A stretch of 64,000 bases of DNA from CAIKMD01 sp963740675 (GCA_963740675.1 CAVUFS010000003.1:186001-250000), one strand, 5' to 3'. Counted from the first letter of the stretch, positions 8,765-17,292 are shown. Numbers and translations: made by a program. Notes: a model not told the origin generated them from the sequence alone.

Positions 8765-9919
8765 ATGCCGCAACGCGGCCCGCTTTCGGGCATCACCGTC
8801 GTCGACCTCTCGCGCATCCTCGCCGGGCCTTATTGCACCATGCTGATGGCCGAGATGGGCGCGCGGGTGATCAAGGTCGAGCCGCCGAAGGGCGGCGATG
8901 ACGCGCGCGCTTACGGCCCGTTCATCAAAAGCCACTCAGCCTATTTCGCCTCGGTCAATCGTGGCAAGGAATCGATCGCGCTCGATCTCAAAGCCGATGG
9001 CGATAAGAAGATCTTCGAGAAGCTGCTCGAGAAGGCCGACGTCATCGTCGAGAATTTTCGGCCCGGCACGATGGAAAAGCTCGGCTATGGATGGGAGACG
9101 CTGCACAAGCGCTATCCGCAATTGATCTACGCGGCGGCTTCAGGCTTCGGACATACCGGCCCCAATTCGAAAGACCCGGCCTATGACATGGTCGTCCAGG
9201 GCATGGGCGGCATCATGAGCGTCACGGGTTTCCCTGGCGGCGAGCCGACACGCGTCGGCATGTCGATCGGCGATGTCGGCTCGGGGGTTTACACGGCGGT
9301 CGCGGTCAATGCGGCGCTGCTGCATCGCTTCCGCACCGGCGAGGCGACGAAGGTCGATATCTCGATGTTCGATTGCCAATTGGCGCTGCTCGAAGGCGTC
9401 GTCGTGCGCTATACCGCCGAGAACGTCATCCCGGGCCCTGTCGGCTCGCGTCACGCGACGATCACGCCGTTCCAGGCGTTCAGGACCAAGGATGGCAACC
9501 TCATTATCGCCGCCGGCAATGACAGCCTCTTCGTGCGGCTTTGCAATGCGCTGGGCAAGCCCGCCATGGCAACCGATCCCGATTACCTGACCAACGGCTT
9601 GCGGCAGAAGCATCAGAAAAAGCTCGAGACCGAGATCGAGGCGATCCTCGCCGACAAGACGACCGTGGAATGGATCAAGATCATCGGTGACGCCGGCGTG
9701 CCGTGCGGCCCGATTAACAATATCGCTCAGGCGCTGCAGCATCCGCAGGTCGAGGCGCGCAACATGCTAGTGACCGTGCCGGACGGCGAGGGCGGCACGC
9801 TGAAGGTCTCCGGCAATCCGCTGAAGATGTCTGCTTTCGCCGATCCGCCGACGCGCGAAGCGGCACCCGATCTCGACGCAAATCGCGCGGCGATCCTGAA
9901 AGAGCTTGGCCTCGACTGA
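8765..9919 (+). CDS. CaiB/BaiF CoA-transferase family protein (family III)
   Basis: Family III CoA-transferases move CoA between carboxylic acids through an aspartyl-CoA thioester intermediate. The 384-aa protein begins with the family signature PLSGITVVDLSRILAGPYCTM, followed by GARVIKVEPP, VNRGKESIALDL, DVIVENFRPGTMEKLGYG and AYDMVVQGMGGIMSVTGFPG; the catalytic Asp is in the KDPAYDM segment. I chose ATG 8765, preceded by AAGGAGTTTCCT, over an upstream start at 8732. The acid substrate (carnitine, formate, succinate or mesaconate class) cannot be told from sequence alone. Confidence 0.9.
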   Translation: MPQRGPLSGITVVDLSRILAGPYCTMLMAEMGARVIKVEPPKGGDDARAYGPFIKSHSAYFASVNRGKESIALDLKADGDKKIFEKLLEKADVIVENFRPGTMEKLGYGWETLHKRYPQLIYAAASGFGHTGPNSKDPAYDMVVQGMGGIMSVTGFPGGEPTRVGMSIGDVGSGVYTAVAVNAALLHRFRTGEATKVDISMFDCQLALLEGVVVRYTAENVIPGPVGSRHATITPFQAFRTKDGNLIIAAGNDSLFVRLCNALGKPAMATDPDYLTNGLRQKHQKKLETEIEAILADKTTVEWIKIIGDAGVPCGPINNIAQALQHPQVEARNMLVTVPDGEGGTLKVSGNPLKMSAFADPPTREAAPDLDANRAAILKELGLD

Positions 9920-9922
9920 GAC

Positions 9923-10216
9923 CTAGCCTGCCGCTGCGCTCGCAGGCTTCAGCTTCATCGCACGCGGCGCCGGCAGCTCGATCCCGATCTCAAGTGTCGA
10001 CACCCGCTCGCCGCGCTGCAGTCGGACGTCGACATTGTCGCTCGCGACGTCGATGTATTTGCGAATGACGTCGAGAATGTCGCGCTGCAGCAGCGGAAGG
10101 TATTCCGGCTGCGAGCGATCCTGCCGCTCATGCGCGAGAAGGATTTGGAGCCGGTCCTTCGCCTGCTGTGCCGAGCTTGGCTGCTTCGGGCGAACAAAGT
10201 AGTCGAACAGCTTCAT
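9923..10216 (-). CDS. minE: cell division topological specificity factor MinE
   Basis: MinE drives MinD off the membrane and sets up pole-to-pole oscillation, so that the Z-ring forms at midcell. The 97-aa protein has the amphipathic N-terminal helix MKLFDYFV, the MinD-stimulating helix QQAKDRLQILLAHERQDR and the dimerising beta domain (ILDVIRKYIDV, VRLQRGERVSTLEIGIELP). It overlaps the 3' end of minD by four bases, giving translational coupling in the minCDE operon. Confidence 0.97.
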   Translation of the reverse strand: MKLFDYFVRPKQPSSAQQAKDRLQILLAHERQDRSQPEYLPLLQRDILDVIRKYIDVASDNVDVRLQRGERVSTLEIGIELPAPRAMKLKPASAAAG

Positions 10217-11028
10217 GCGGTCCTCCAGAGGAGCCGCTGCAGCAAGCCTCGACGCTCGGGACCGAGCACGCGCATTTCGGTCTGCTCGCCCATGAGCCGC
10301 GACACGGCGTCGGCGTAGGCCATACCCGCATTCGAGGTCTCATTGAGGACGACCGGCGTGCCGACATTCGATGCGCTGAGGACCGTCGGGCTCTCAGGCA
10401 CGATGCCGAGCAGTGGAATGGAAAGAATCTCAAGAACGTCCTCGACCTTCATCATTTCGCCCTTGGCGACCCGCGCAGGGTCGTAGCGGGTGAGCAAAAG
10501 ATGAGCTTTGACCGCGCCATCGCCTTTTTCGGCGCGGCGGGTCTTGCTGCTGAGCAAGCCCAGCACCCGGTCGCTGTCGCGCACGGAAGAGACTTCGGGA
10601 TTGGTGACCACAACCGCTTCATCGGCAAAGTACATGGCGAGATGCGCGCCGCGCTCGATCCCGGCCGGGCTGTCGCAAAGGATGTAATCGAACTCGTTGC
10701 GAAGGCCGTCGATCACCTTTTCGACGCCTTCGCGCGTGAGGGCGTCCTTGTCGCGCGTCTGCGATGTCGGCAGAATCGAGAGATTCTCCAGCCGGCGGTC
10801 CGTTATCAAAGCCTGGTTGAGCTTGGCATCGCCCTGTATGACGTTGATGAAGTCAAACACCACGCGGCGTTCGCATCCCATCACCATGTCGAGGTTGCGC
10901 AAGCCGACGTCGAAATCGATGACGACGGTCTTCTTGCCGCGCATGGCAAGCCCTGCGCCGAGCGCCGCGGTCGAGGTCGTCTTGCCGACGCCGCCCTTAC
11001 CGGATGTGATTACAATGACTTTGGCCAC
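10213..11028 (-). CDS. minD: septum site-determining protein MinD (ATPase)
   Basis: MinD is the membrane-associated ParA/MinD ATPase that recruits MinC and is released by MinE. The 271-aa protein opens with the deviant Walker A motif GKGGVGKTTSTAALG, followed by VVIDFDVGLRNLDMVMG and the Walker B-like ILCDSPAGIERGA. The C-terminal RRGLLQRLLWR is the expected amphipathic membrane-targeting helix. It lies 33 bases downstream of minC and overlaps minE by four bases. Confidence 0.97.
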   Translation of the reverse strand: MAKVIVITSGKGGVGKTTSTAALGAGLAMRGKKTVVIDFDVGLRNLDMVMGCERRVVFDFINVIQGDAKLNQALITDRRLENLSILPTSQTRDKDALTREGVEKVIDGLRNEFDYILCDSPAGIERGAHLAMYFADEAVVVTNPEVSSVRDSDRVLGLLSSKTRRAEKGDGAVKAHLLLTRYDPARVAKGEMMKVEDVLEILSIPLLGIVPESPTVLSASNVGTPVVLNETSNAGMAYADAVSRLMGEQTEMRVLGPERRGLLQRLLWRTA

Positions 11029-11061
11029 TCACTATTCCTCTTTGCTGGTTACGGAATCGCC

Positions 11062-11905
11062 CTATCTCAGCGGCTCGATACGCATCGTGCCGTCGTCGAG
11101 GAATGCCTGAACGCGCTGGCTGCGAAGGGAAGGGTCGATGGCGTCGCTGGTCTTGTAGAGGCCGGCAATCGCGACGAGCTCCGCCTCGAGATTCTGACAG
11201 AAGACTCGTGCCGCGTTGTCGCCGTGCACGCCGGCGAGCGCCCGTCCGCGCAACGCGCCGTAAACATGGATATTGCCGCGGGCGATGAGCTCGGCGCCGG
11301 GACTCACCGAGGCGACAACGACAAGATCGCCGCGCTCGGCAAAAATCTGCTGTCCCGAGCGCACCGGCTCGGTGATGAGGAGCGCGGTGCTGGTCGTCGG
11401 ATATGCGATCGGCGCTTGCCGTATCTGCGGCTCTTTGGCGTGAGTTCTCTTTAGTTTTCTTGTTCTCTTTGCCCGGTTTGTCCGCTTTCACCGCCTCATC
11501 TTCTTTCGCCGCGCCGTTCTGCTTGCGGTTGTCGGGCAGCACGTCTGTGCCGCTGGGCAGCGTGATGAGACCCGCGTGCAGCGCGGCCTTATTCTGCTCG
11601 ATCGTGCCGTTCTGCACGCCGATCAGGGTGACCTTGCGATTGCGCATCTCCCGCGTCAGGGCGATGAAATCGAAGGATGGGCCGATATCCTCAGCGCGGT
11701 CGAGGTCGAGCACGAAGGGCGCGTTCGCGTAGAAATGCGGCGTCTGGGCCAGCATCGTATCGACGGCGTCGAAGAAGGTCGCATCGGGAGCTCGCGCCAT
11801 CTGCAATACGATCGCCGTGAAGAACCGGCCTCGCACTTGGAAAGGGGCAACGCTCGCGCGTTGCGTACTCGCGCTGACTTCCACTCGCGGCGAACTATTC
11901 ATCAC
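11062..11905 (-). pseudogene. minC: septum site-determining protein MinC, interrupted by a one-base frameshift
   Basis: MinC inhibits FtsZ assembly. The MinC-N domain (FQVRGRFFTAIVLQMARAPD to ALHAGLITLPSGTDV) is read from 11905, but its frame then runs into non-MinC sequence. The MinC-C beta-helix (VRSGQQIFAERGDLVVVASV, GNIHVYGALRGRALAGVHGD, VFCQNLEAELVAIAGLY) is intact in the next frame and ends at 11062. The frames differ by one extra base, placed in or near the Lys-rich linker at about 11400-11470, where A-runs occur. Both domains are otherwise well preserved and minD and minE follow intact, so a sequencing error is as likely as a real mutation. Confidence 0.85.
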
Positions 11906-12186
11906 TCATGCGCTATGCGTGTTCACAAATTCTGTTTATCGGGGCGGCTGTGTTGAGGCTACTGCGTTGCGACGCGTGCGTGTGCTTTTTTTGTGGGTTA
12001 CTTGAATCGTCCACAGATTTTTTGAGTATGACTCGTCTGCTTGGATGAAAGTTACGAGGGAGACTCGTCGATCAATCGCGATGCGGGTATTTTCCATACA
12101 CACCAACAGACCAAGAGTTGTGACGGCGCTCACGCTTGATGCAAAATTCGCGTCGATTCTCGGTGACTCGGCTTAGCGCAAAAAGA
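11906..12186. other. intergenic region upstream of minC
   Basis: This stretch of about 280 bases has lower GC content than its surroundings and no convincing reading frame. It contains T-runs near 11986-11992 and 12020-12026 and probably holds the minC promoter on the minus strand. I see no recognisable operator or RNA motif. A terminator hairpin follows at 12187. Confidence 0.5.
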
Positions 12187-12215
12187 AACGGCGCGGTGAG
12201 ATCCGCGCCGTTTTT
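12187..12215 (-). terminator. intrinsic terminator of the small membrane protein gene (possibly bidirectional)
   Basis: A perfect 10-base stem, AACGGCGCGG (12187-12196) with its complement at 12203-12212, has a 6-base loop and a T-run on both strands (TTTTT on plus; TTTCTTTTT on minus). It lies just downstream of the gene ending at 12236. Confidence 0.85.
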
Positions 12216-12235
12216 CGAAACCGACGGATGCTCGA

Positions 12236-12400
12236 TCAGTACCAGCCGTAAGGCCCGCCGAGCAGCGTGAAGACTAGCAGCAACAGGATGATCAGGCCGA
12301 TGAACCCAAGTCCGCCACCGCCGTAGTATTCGCGGCGATAACCATAATAGCCGCCGCCGCTGAACACGAGAATGAGGACAATCAGTAGTAGAAGAAGCAT
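12236..12400 (-). CDS. small hydrophobic membrane protein, 54 aa (DUF3309-like)
   Basis: From ATG 12400, preceded by GGAGATCGAT, the protein is MLLLLLIVLILVFSGGGYYG, a Tyr/Arg/Gly turn and a second hydrophobic helix LGFIGLIILLLLVFTLLGG ending GPYGWY. Two helices joined by a Gly/Tyr-rich loop resemble the DUF3309-type mini-proteins common in Hyphomicrobiales, which often respond to stress; that link is an inference from composition. It has its own terminator at 12187-12215. Confidence 0.75.
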   Translation of the reverse strand: MLLLLLIVLILVFSGGGYYGYRREYYGGGGLGFIGLIILLLLVFTLLGGPYGWY

Positions 12401-12477
12401 ATCGATCTCCAATTTCGTCCTTGCGGAGACAAACAATCGGAGAAGCGAAAAGTTTCAGCAGGGTAAGGTTTGCCGCT

Positions 12478-12666
12478 TTAGACGGCGGCGACGCGCTCGA
12501 GCTCTTGTGCTTCGACCTGCATCAATTCGGCCAAAGATTTGAGCTGGGCGGCGACAACCGGCGCGGCCCGCGCAGCTTGAAGCTCGACGCTTCGCGCTTT
12601 GCGGCGTAGATAATCGATGGTACGACGGCGATCCGACGGCGACGCCGTCGTCTGAATATTATCCAT
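12478..12666 (-). CDS. small helical protein, 62 aa, paralogue of the gene at 12753
   Basis: The ATG at 12666 has a good GGAGG ribosome site (revealed on the minus strand as CGGAGGCATC). After a polar N-terminus the protein is one long amphipathic helical stretch, RRTIDYLRRKARSVELQAAR, then VVAAQLKSLAELMQVEAQEL. About half of 47 aligned residues are identical to the protein encoded at 12753-12974. No known domain, signal peptide or membrane segment is visible. The function is unknown. Confidence 0.65.
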   Translation of the reverse strand: MDNIQTTASPSDRRRTIDYLRRKARSVELQAARAAPVVAAQLKSLAELMQVEAQELERVAAV

Positions 12667-12752
12667 GATGCCTCCGAAGGCAGGACGACACCTAAGGTAA
12701 AGGTGGCATTGCCCGCGGCTCGCGACTAGCTAGGGCTGCTACTTACGGGGTT

Positions 12753-12974
12753 TTACGGATAATCTCTGACGACAGAGTGACGAGGCGCGAAACTCCTCAC
12801 TGGGACGAGTTCAAGCGCCGTGGCCTCGGCCTCGATTGTCGCGGCAAGGCTCGTGAGTTGCTCCGCGAGCACGGCGGCAGCATGCGCAGCCTCGATGCGC
12901 ATATTGCGCGCCTGACGCTTCAGCCGCGCGATCGTGTAGCACCGGTCGAAAGACGATAGCGCTTTAGCTTCCAT
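12753..12974 (-). CDS. small helical protein, 73 aa, paralogue of the gene at 12478
   Basis: This ATG-started gene (preceded by GGAG) encodes CYTIARLKRQARNMRIEAAH followed by AAAVLAEQLTSLAATIEAEA, aligning without gaps to the 62-aa neighbour over about 47 residues with about half identical. It has a longer C-terminal tail (FAPRHSVVRDYP). The tandem pair lies on one strand 86 bases apart, indicating a local duplication. The Ala/Gln/Glu-rich helix suggests a coiled coil or small adaptor; no function is assigned. Confidence 0.65.
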   Translation of the reverse strand: MEAKALSSFDRCYTIARLKRQARNMRIEAAHAAAVLAEQLTSLAATIEAEATALELVPVRSFAPRHSVVRDYP

Positions 12975-13040
12975 GAAACGGCTCCATAAGAACTGTCACA
13001 TGAAAGCGAGAGTGCTGCGGTCTAGTTTCCGGATCGGAAA

Positions 13041-13130
13041 GGAGATTTCGCGGCTTTTCGCGTGGACCGCGGAAATTTCGTGGCGTTTCCGGCGCGCCTG
13101 GGAAACTTCGTGGCTTTATCGAGGCACTTT
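13041..13130. repeat. three tandem 30-base direct repeats
   Basis: Units start at 13041, 13071 and 13101 with a period of exactly 30. Each begins GGA(G/A)A(T/C)TTCG(C/T)GGC, then diverges in its second half. They lie between the start of the small paralogue at 12974 and the 3' end of the TfdA-like gene at 13146. The period is a multiple of three, but no convincing gene covers them. Confidence 0.75.
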
Positions 13131-13145
13131 ATCAAAGCTGGGCCG

Positions 13146-14039
13146 TCAATGCATGAACGGCTCGACGACCTCGTTCTCGCGGCACGTCGCCCGGCGCATA
13201 TCGCGGGGATAGCTGAGGTCATCGTACGGCGTCGCGCGATGCATGGTGCAGCGATTGTCCCAGATCACGACGTCGCCGCGCGTCCATTTGTGGCGATAGA
13301 CGAAACGCGACTGGGTCGCGAAATCGATCAGCTCTTTCAGCAGCGCGCGGCCTTCATCGACAGGCAGGCCGACGATGTGCGAGGCGTGCGAAGCGAGGTA
13401 GAGCGTCTTGCGGCCGGAGGTCGGATGAACCTGCGCAACCTTGTGCTCGGCCGGCGGGCGCGATTGCAGCTCTTCCGGCGTCGGCTCGGGAAAGCCCGAG
13501 ACCTGACGCGAATACCAAATCGAATGCGACGCGGTGAGCGACTCGATCTTTTCCTTCATGGCCGGCAATAGCGCGTCGTAGGCGGCGCGCTCATCGGCGA
13601 ATTCCGTGTCGCCTTCGCCATTTGCGGGAATGAGATGGCTATTCAGCAGCGAATAGGTCGCGCGGTTGGGATGGAAGGACATATCCGTGTGCCACAGCCG
13701 ATTGGCATTGTTGAAAGCACGGGCGCGGCTTTCGGCAGCGCGAATATTGCCGTCGACGTCGAGATTGCCGACATCGACCAGCTCGGGCCAGTCTTCCAGA
13801 CGCTCGCGTCGGCCGGTCACGGTCAGCACGCGGCCGCGCTGCATCGGCCCGAGGTATCGGGCAAAGGCGATATGTTGGTCGTTCGTCAGCGGCGTTGCAT
13901 TGGGATAGATGCAGACCGCGTAGCGATCCATCAGCGCGCGCACTTCTGCAACCTCGCCTTGTGTCAGCGGGCGCGTCATATCGAGGCCGGTGACCCGGGC
14001 AGCAAAGACGGGGTGGAGCGGCTCGGCTTCAAGGGGCAT
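13146..14039 (-). CDS. TauD/TfdA-family 2-oxoglutarate-dependent dioxygenase
   Basis: These non-heme Fe(II) enzymes couple 2-oxoglutarate decarboxylation to substrate hydroxylation, often releasing sulfite from taurine or cleaving aryl ethers such as 2,4-D. The 297-aa protein has the iron ligands His117 and Asp119 in LWHTDMSF, His267 in TMHRATPYD and the 2-oxoglutarate-binding Arg near 282 in MRRATC. The sequence is closer to TfdA-type than to classic taurine enzymes (for example RLWHTDMSFHPN), but a substrate cannot be fixed. It stands alone, divergent from the penicillin-acylase-family gene. Confidence 0.88.
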   Translation of the reverse strand: MPLEAEPLHPVFAARVTGLDMTRPLTQGEVAEVRALMDRYAVCIYPNATPLTNDQHIAFARYLGPMQRGRVLTVTGRRERLEDWPELVDVGNLDVDGNIRAAESRARAFNNANRLWHTDMSFHPNRATYSLLNSHLIPANGEGDTEFADERAAYDALLPAMKEKIESLTASHSIWYSRQVSGFPEPTPEELQSRPPAEHKVAQVHPTSGRKTLYLASHASHIVGLPVDEGRALLKELIDFATQSRFVYRHKWTRGDVVIWDNRCTMHRATPYDDLSYPRDMRRATCRENEVVEPFMH

Positions 14040-14105
14040 CTCTGCCTCCTACTTCTTTGCGAGAGAGGATAGCGCCGTGCGCCGGGCCGCGTATAGTGGC
14101 GGGCC

Positions 14106-16406
14106 ATGCGTGTCGCCGGGCAAATCCTCCTAACATTTCTGTTTCTTGTCGCCGCCGTTCTTGCTGGCGGCTACCTCTGGCTGCGCTCGTCGCTGCCGCA
14201 GACCGACGGTACGATCGCCGTGCAAGGCGTGAACGCAGCGGTCACGATAACGCGCGATACGCATGGCGTCCCGACGATCAAAGGGGAGAGCGACGCCGAC
14301 GCCGCTTTCGGCCTGGGCTATGTCGAGGCGCAGGATCGGCTGTTTCAGATGGATCTGATGCGGCATTTCGGCGCCGGCCGGCTCAGCGAGTGGTTCGGCG
14401 CGGTGGCGCTCGACACCGACAAATCGATGCGTACGCTCGGGCTCTATCGCGCGGCGGAAGCGCAGTATCCTTTGCTCTCGCCCGAGTTGCGCGCCGTGTT
14501 CGATGCTTACGCCGCCGGGGTCAACACGTTCCTCGGTACCCGCAACGGCGCGCTGCCGCCGGAATATCAGGTGCTGCAAGCCCAAGTCGAGCAGTGGAGG
14601 CCCGTCAACTCCTTGGTTTGGGGCAAGTTGATGGATTTGCAGCTCACCGGCAATTATCGCCAGGAGCTGCTGCGCGCGAAACTGGCGCAGCGTCTGAAAC
14701 CGGAGGATCTCGCCGTCCTCTATCCGGGCTACGATCCACAGGCGCCGAGCACTTTGGGCTCGCTCGATCTCGATAAGATCCTGCCCGGCCTGCCACCGGT
14801 GCTGCCAGCATCGAATGAATGGGTGGTCGACGGCAAGCATTCGCAATCGGGTAAGCCGATCCTCGCCAACGACCCGCATTTGGGCTTCGCGACGCCGGGC
14901 GTGTGGTATCTCGCGCGCATCGTCACGCCGCAAGAGACGATCGCCGGCGTGACCTCGCCGGGCGAGCCGATGATCGTGCTCGGCCACAACACGCATATTG
15001 CCTGGGGCTTCACGACAACGGGCGGCGATGTCGAGGATGTGTTTCTCGAGAAACTCGATCCCGCCGACCCAACCCATTATCTGACACCCGACGGGTCGCA
15101 AGCCTTTGAGACACGCGATGAGAAGATCATCGTCAAAGGCGGGCAACCAGTGACGCTCACCGTGCGCTCGACACGGCATGGGCCGGTCGTTGCCGATGCC
15201 GGCGACGGGCAGGTGATGGCGCTGCAAGCGACGTGGCTGCAGGGCGACGATCGCACCCCGCAAGCGCTCTGGGATGCGAGCCACGCGCATGATTGGGATG
15301 ATTTCCGCAACGCCTTCAAGGACGCGGTCGCGCCGGAGCAGAACGTCACCTACGCCGATATCGACGGCCATATTGGCTTCATCGCGCCGGCGACGGTGCC
15401 GATCCGCGCGCAAGGCGACGGCACGGCGCCGGTGCCGGGCTGGACCGGCGAGAATGAATGGACCGGCACGGTGCCGTTCGACGATTTGCCGCAAGGCGTC
15501 GATCCGCCGAGCGGACGCTTCGTCGCGGCAAATAACAAGATCGTGCCGGATTCCTATCCTTATATGATCACCAAGAATTGGGAGCTGCCCTATCGCGAGC
15601 AGCGCATCAGCGAGTTGCTGGATGCGACGCCCATCCAGACGCCGGATACGGCTGCGAAGATGCAGGCCGATATCGATTCGACGGCGGCGCGGCAGTTGCT
15701 GCCGCTGATGCTTACCGGCACGCCGCAATCGGAGGCCGGGCAGGAGGCTTTGCGCCGGCTCAAGGCCTGGGACCAGAATATGAGCCGCGACAAGGTTGAG
15801 CCGCTGCTGTTCGTCGCCTGGCTGCGCGAATTCAACCGACAGGTACTCGCCGATAAGCTCGGTCCGCTCTTCGACAATTACTGGGCACTGCATCCCGATG
15901 TCATCCAGAACATCCTCACCAATCATCAGGATTGGTGCGACAACCGCGAGACGCGCGAAGTGGAGACCTGCCCGCAGCAGCTCGGCGCGGCGCTCGATCG
16001 GGCGCTCGATGGGCTTACCCGCCGCTATGGCGGCAACATCTCCACCTGGCATTGGGGAGAGGTCCATCCGGCCAGCTTCTCGCATCCGATCTGGTCGCGC
16101 CTGCCGCTGATCGGCGGCTGGCTCGGGGTCGCCATTCCGGACGGTGGCAGCTTCGATACGATCGACAATGCCACCATGTTCGCCGGCGGCGAGGCGCAGC
16201 CGTTCACGGCGGTCCATGGCACGTCGATGCGTATGATCGTCGACATGGCCGACCCGACAGCCGCGCGCTTCATGGTCGCGCCCGGCCAGTCGGGCAATCT
16301 GCTTTCGTCACATTACAGTGATCTGCTGACGGCCTGGCGCGATGTCGGCTACGTGGGTTTCAGCAACGATGCGAGCGGCGGCGTGCTCACTCTGGAGCCG
16401 CGTTAA
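14106..16406 (+). CDS. penicillin acylase family protein (Ntn hydrolase)
   Basis: Penicillin-acylase-family enzymes are exported, self-cleaving amidases of the N-terminal-nucleophile class that hydrolyse amides such as acyl-homoserine lactones or beta-lactams. The 766-aa precursor has an N-terminal hydrophobic segment (ILLTFLFLVAAVLAGGYLWL) acting as signal or anchor, an alpha-chain region (AFGLGYVEAQDRLFQMDLMR) and the autoprocessing site before Ser236 (PASNEWVV), which would become the beta-chain nucleophile. NDPHLGF and HNTHIAWGFTTTGGDVEDVF are typical. Natural substrates are unknown; quorum quenching is one possibility. Confidence 0.9.
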   Translation: MRVAGQILLTFLFLVAAVLAGGYLWLRSSLPQTDGTIAVQGVNAAVTITRDTHGVPTIKGESDADAAFGLGYVEAQDRLFQMDLMRHFGAGRLSEWFGAVALDTDKSMRTLGLYRAAEAQYPLLSPELRAVFDAYAAGVNTFLGTRNGALPPEYQVLQAQVEQWRPVNSLVWGKLMDLQLTGNYRQELLRAKLAQRLKPEDLAVLYPGYDPQAPSTLGSLDLDKILPGLPPVLPASNEWVVDGKHSQSGKPILANDPHLGFATPGVWYLARIVTPQETIAGVTSPGEPMIVLGHNTHIAWGFTTTGGDVEDVFLEKLDPADPTHYLTPDGSQAFETRDEKIIVKGGQPVTLTVRSTRHGPVVADAGDGQVMALQATWLQGDDRTPQALWDASHAHDWDDFRNAFKDAVAPEQNVTYADIDGHIGFIAPATVPIRAQGDGTAPVPGWTGENEWTGTVPFDDLPQGVDPPSGRFVAANNKIVPDSYPYMITKNWELPYREQRISELLDATPIQTPDTAAKMQADIDSTAARQLLPLMLTGTPQSEAGQEALRRLKAWDQNMSRDKVEPLLFVAWLREFNRQVLADKLGPLFDNYWALHPDVIQNILTNHQDWCDNRETREVETCPQQLGAALDRALDGLTRRYGGNISTWHWGEVHPASFSHPIWSRLPLIGGWLGVAIPDGGSFDTIDNATMFAGGEAQPFTAVHGTSMRMIVDMADPTAARFMVAPGQSGNLLSSHYSDLLTAWRDVGYVGFSNDASGGVLTLEPR

Positions 16407-16693
16407 CCGCGCATTATCCATTAAGGCAGCGGCGCCATAATATTGGCCGCGCGAAATGCCCGAATTTCGACACTTTTCGAAACGGATTCTCGAATCGAGA
16501 TCAATAATTGAAAGAAATCGGCAGAGTTGCTGGGTCGTCCTAGGTACTTTAACGGATGAGCTATGAGCGATACCCCGGCCGGCGCTTTGACGCATGCGCT
16601 AGTTCCTTATGGTGAATAGGAAATTTGCCACGAGTTGCGCCGATTTCTGCCACGAATGTTCCTTGTTCCATCAACATTATCTTAAGAGACCGG
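16407..16693. other. intergenic region between acylase gene and marR-type gene
   Basis: Nearly 290 bases with no supported gene. It is more AT-rich than the flanks, with several TTCGA repeats between 16470 and 16500. It probably contains the promoter of the regulator at 16734, but I cannot point to a convincing -35/-10 pair. Confidence 0.4.
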
Positions 16694-16724
16694 ACTTTAA
16701 AGTTCGTGCCAAGTTTTACTTGGC
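16694..16724. promoter_or_regulatory. two adjacent palindromes upstream of the MarR-type gene, possible autoregulatory operator
   Basis: ACTTTAAAGT (16694-16703) is a perfect 10-base palindrome, and GCCAAGT-TTT-ACTTGGC (16708-16724) is a 7+7 inverted repeat ending 9 bases before the ATG. MarR regulators commonly bind such sites over their own promoter. The second repeat could also fold in the mRNA next to the ribosome site GCGAGGAA. Confidence 0.45.
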
Positions 16725-16733
16725 GAGGAACTC

Positions 16734-17213
16734 ATGCAGTCCGCATATCTCGATCTAATCGCTTTGGTGGAGCGCCTTCATCGGCAGTTCCTTGAAGTGG
16801 TCAAGCTGGAATTGGATTCCAACGCTGTGCACGACATCAACAACGTGCAGGCGATGATTCTCTACAACATCGGCGACCTCGAGATGACCGTCGGCGAGCT
16901 GACGCTCCGCGGCTGCTATCTCGGCTCCAACGTCTCTTACAACGTGAAGAAGATGCTGGAGAACGGCTACATCGTGCAGGAGCGGTCCTCGCACGATCGC
17001 CGCTCGGTCCGCGTCCGCCTGTCGGACAAGGGCATGGCGCTGCATCAGAAGCTGAAGCGCATGCACGAGCGCCACATGGCCTCGCTGGCACAAGGCGTGG
17101 TGCAGGGCGAAGACATGGTCTCCGCGCATCGCACCCTGCGCCGCCTCGAGCGGTTCTGGACGCACGCGGTCGAGCTCGGCTCGCGCGCCGTGGCTTTCCC
17201 GCCCGCCGCCTAA
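16734..17213 (+). CDS. ldtR: MarR-family winged-helix regulator, LdtR-like
   Basis: The 159-aa protein has a helical dimerisation N-terminus (AYLDLIALVERLHRQFLEVV), a winged helix-turn-helix (MTVGELTLRGCYLGSNVSYN as recognition helix, then a wing with ERSSHDRRSVRVRLSDKG) and a C-terminal helix. It closely matches the conserved Hyphomicrobiales regulator LdtR, described as controlling an L,D-transpeptidase and stress tolerance. The identification is by recalled family resemblance. A terminator follows, so it is monocistronic. Confidence 0.8.
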   Translation: MQSAYLDLIALVERLHRQFLEVVKLELDSNAVHDINNVQAMILYNIGDLEMTVGELTLRGCYLGSNVSYNVKKMLENGYIVQERSSHDRRSVRVRLSDKGMALHQKLKRMHERHMASLAQGVVQGEDMVSAHRTLRRLERFWTHAVELGSRAVAFPPAA

Positions 17214-17253
17214 ATCTTTCTTCCTCGCCGCAAGGCGAGTCTCTCGCCAAACG

Positions 17254-17292
17254 ACGCCGGTAGGCTTCACAGCCTATCGGCGTTTCGCTTTT
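17254..17292 (+). terminator. intrinsic terminator of the MarR-type gene
   Basis: The stem ACGCCGGTAGGCT (17254-17266) pairs with AGCCTATCGGCGT (17271-17283), with one G-T mismatch-type pair and loop TCAC, followed by TTTCGCTTTT. Confidence 0.85.

Noticed and set aside
13041..13130. Short regularly spaced repeats considered as a CRISPR array
   Set aside because: There are only three adjacent 30-base units with no spacers between them and no cas gene in the window.
14130..16217. A 695-codon open frame on the minus strand inside the penicillin-acylase gene
   Set aside because: It is antisense to a gene with clear motifs and arises from high-GC codon bias; its protein has no recognisable pattern.
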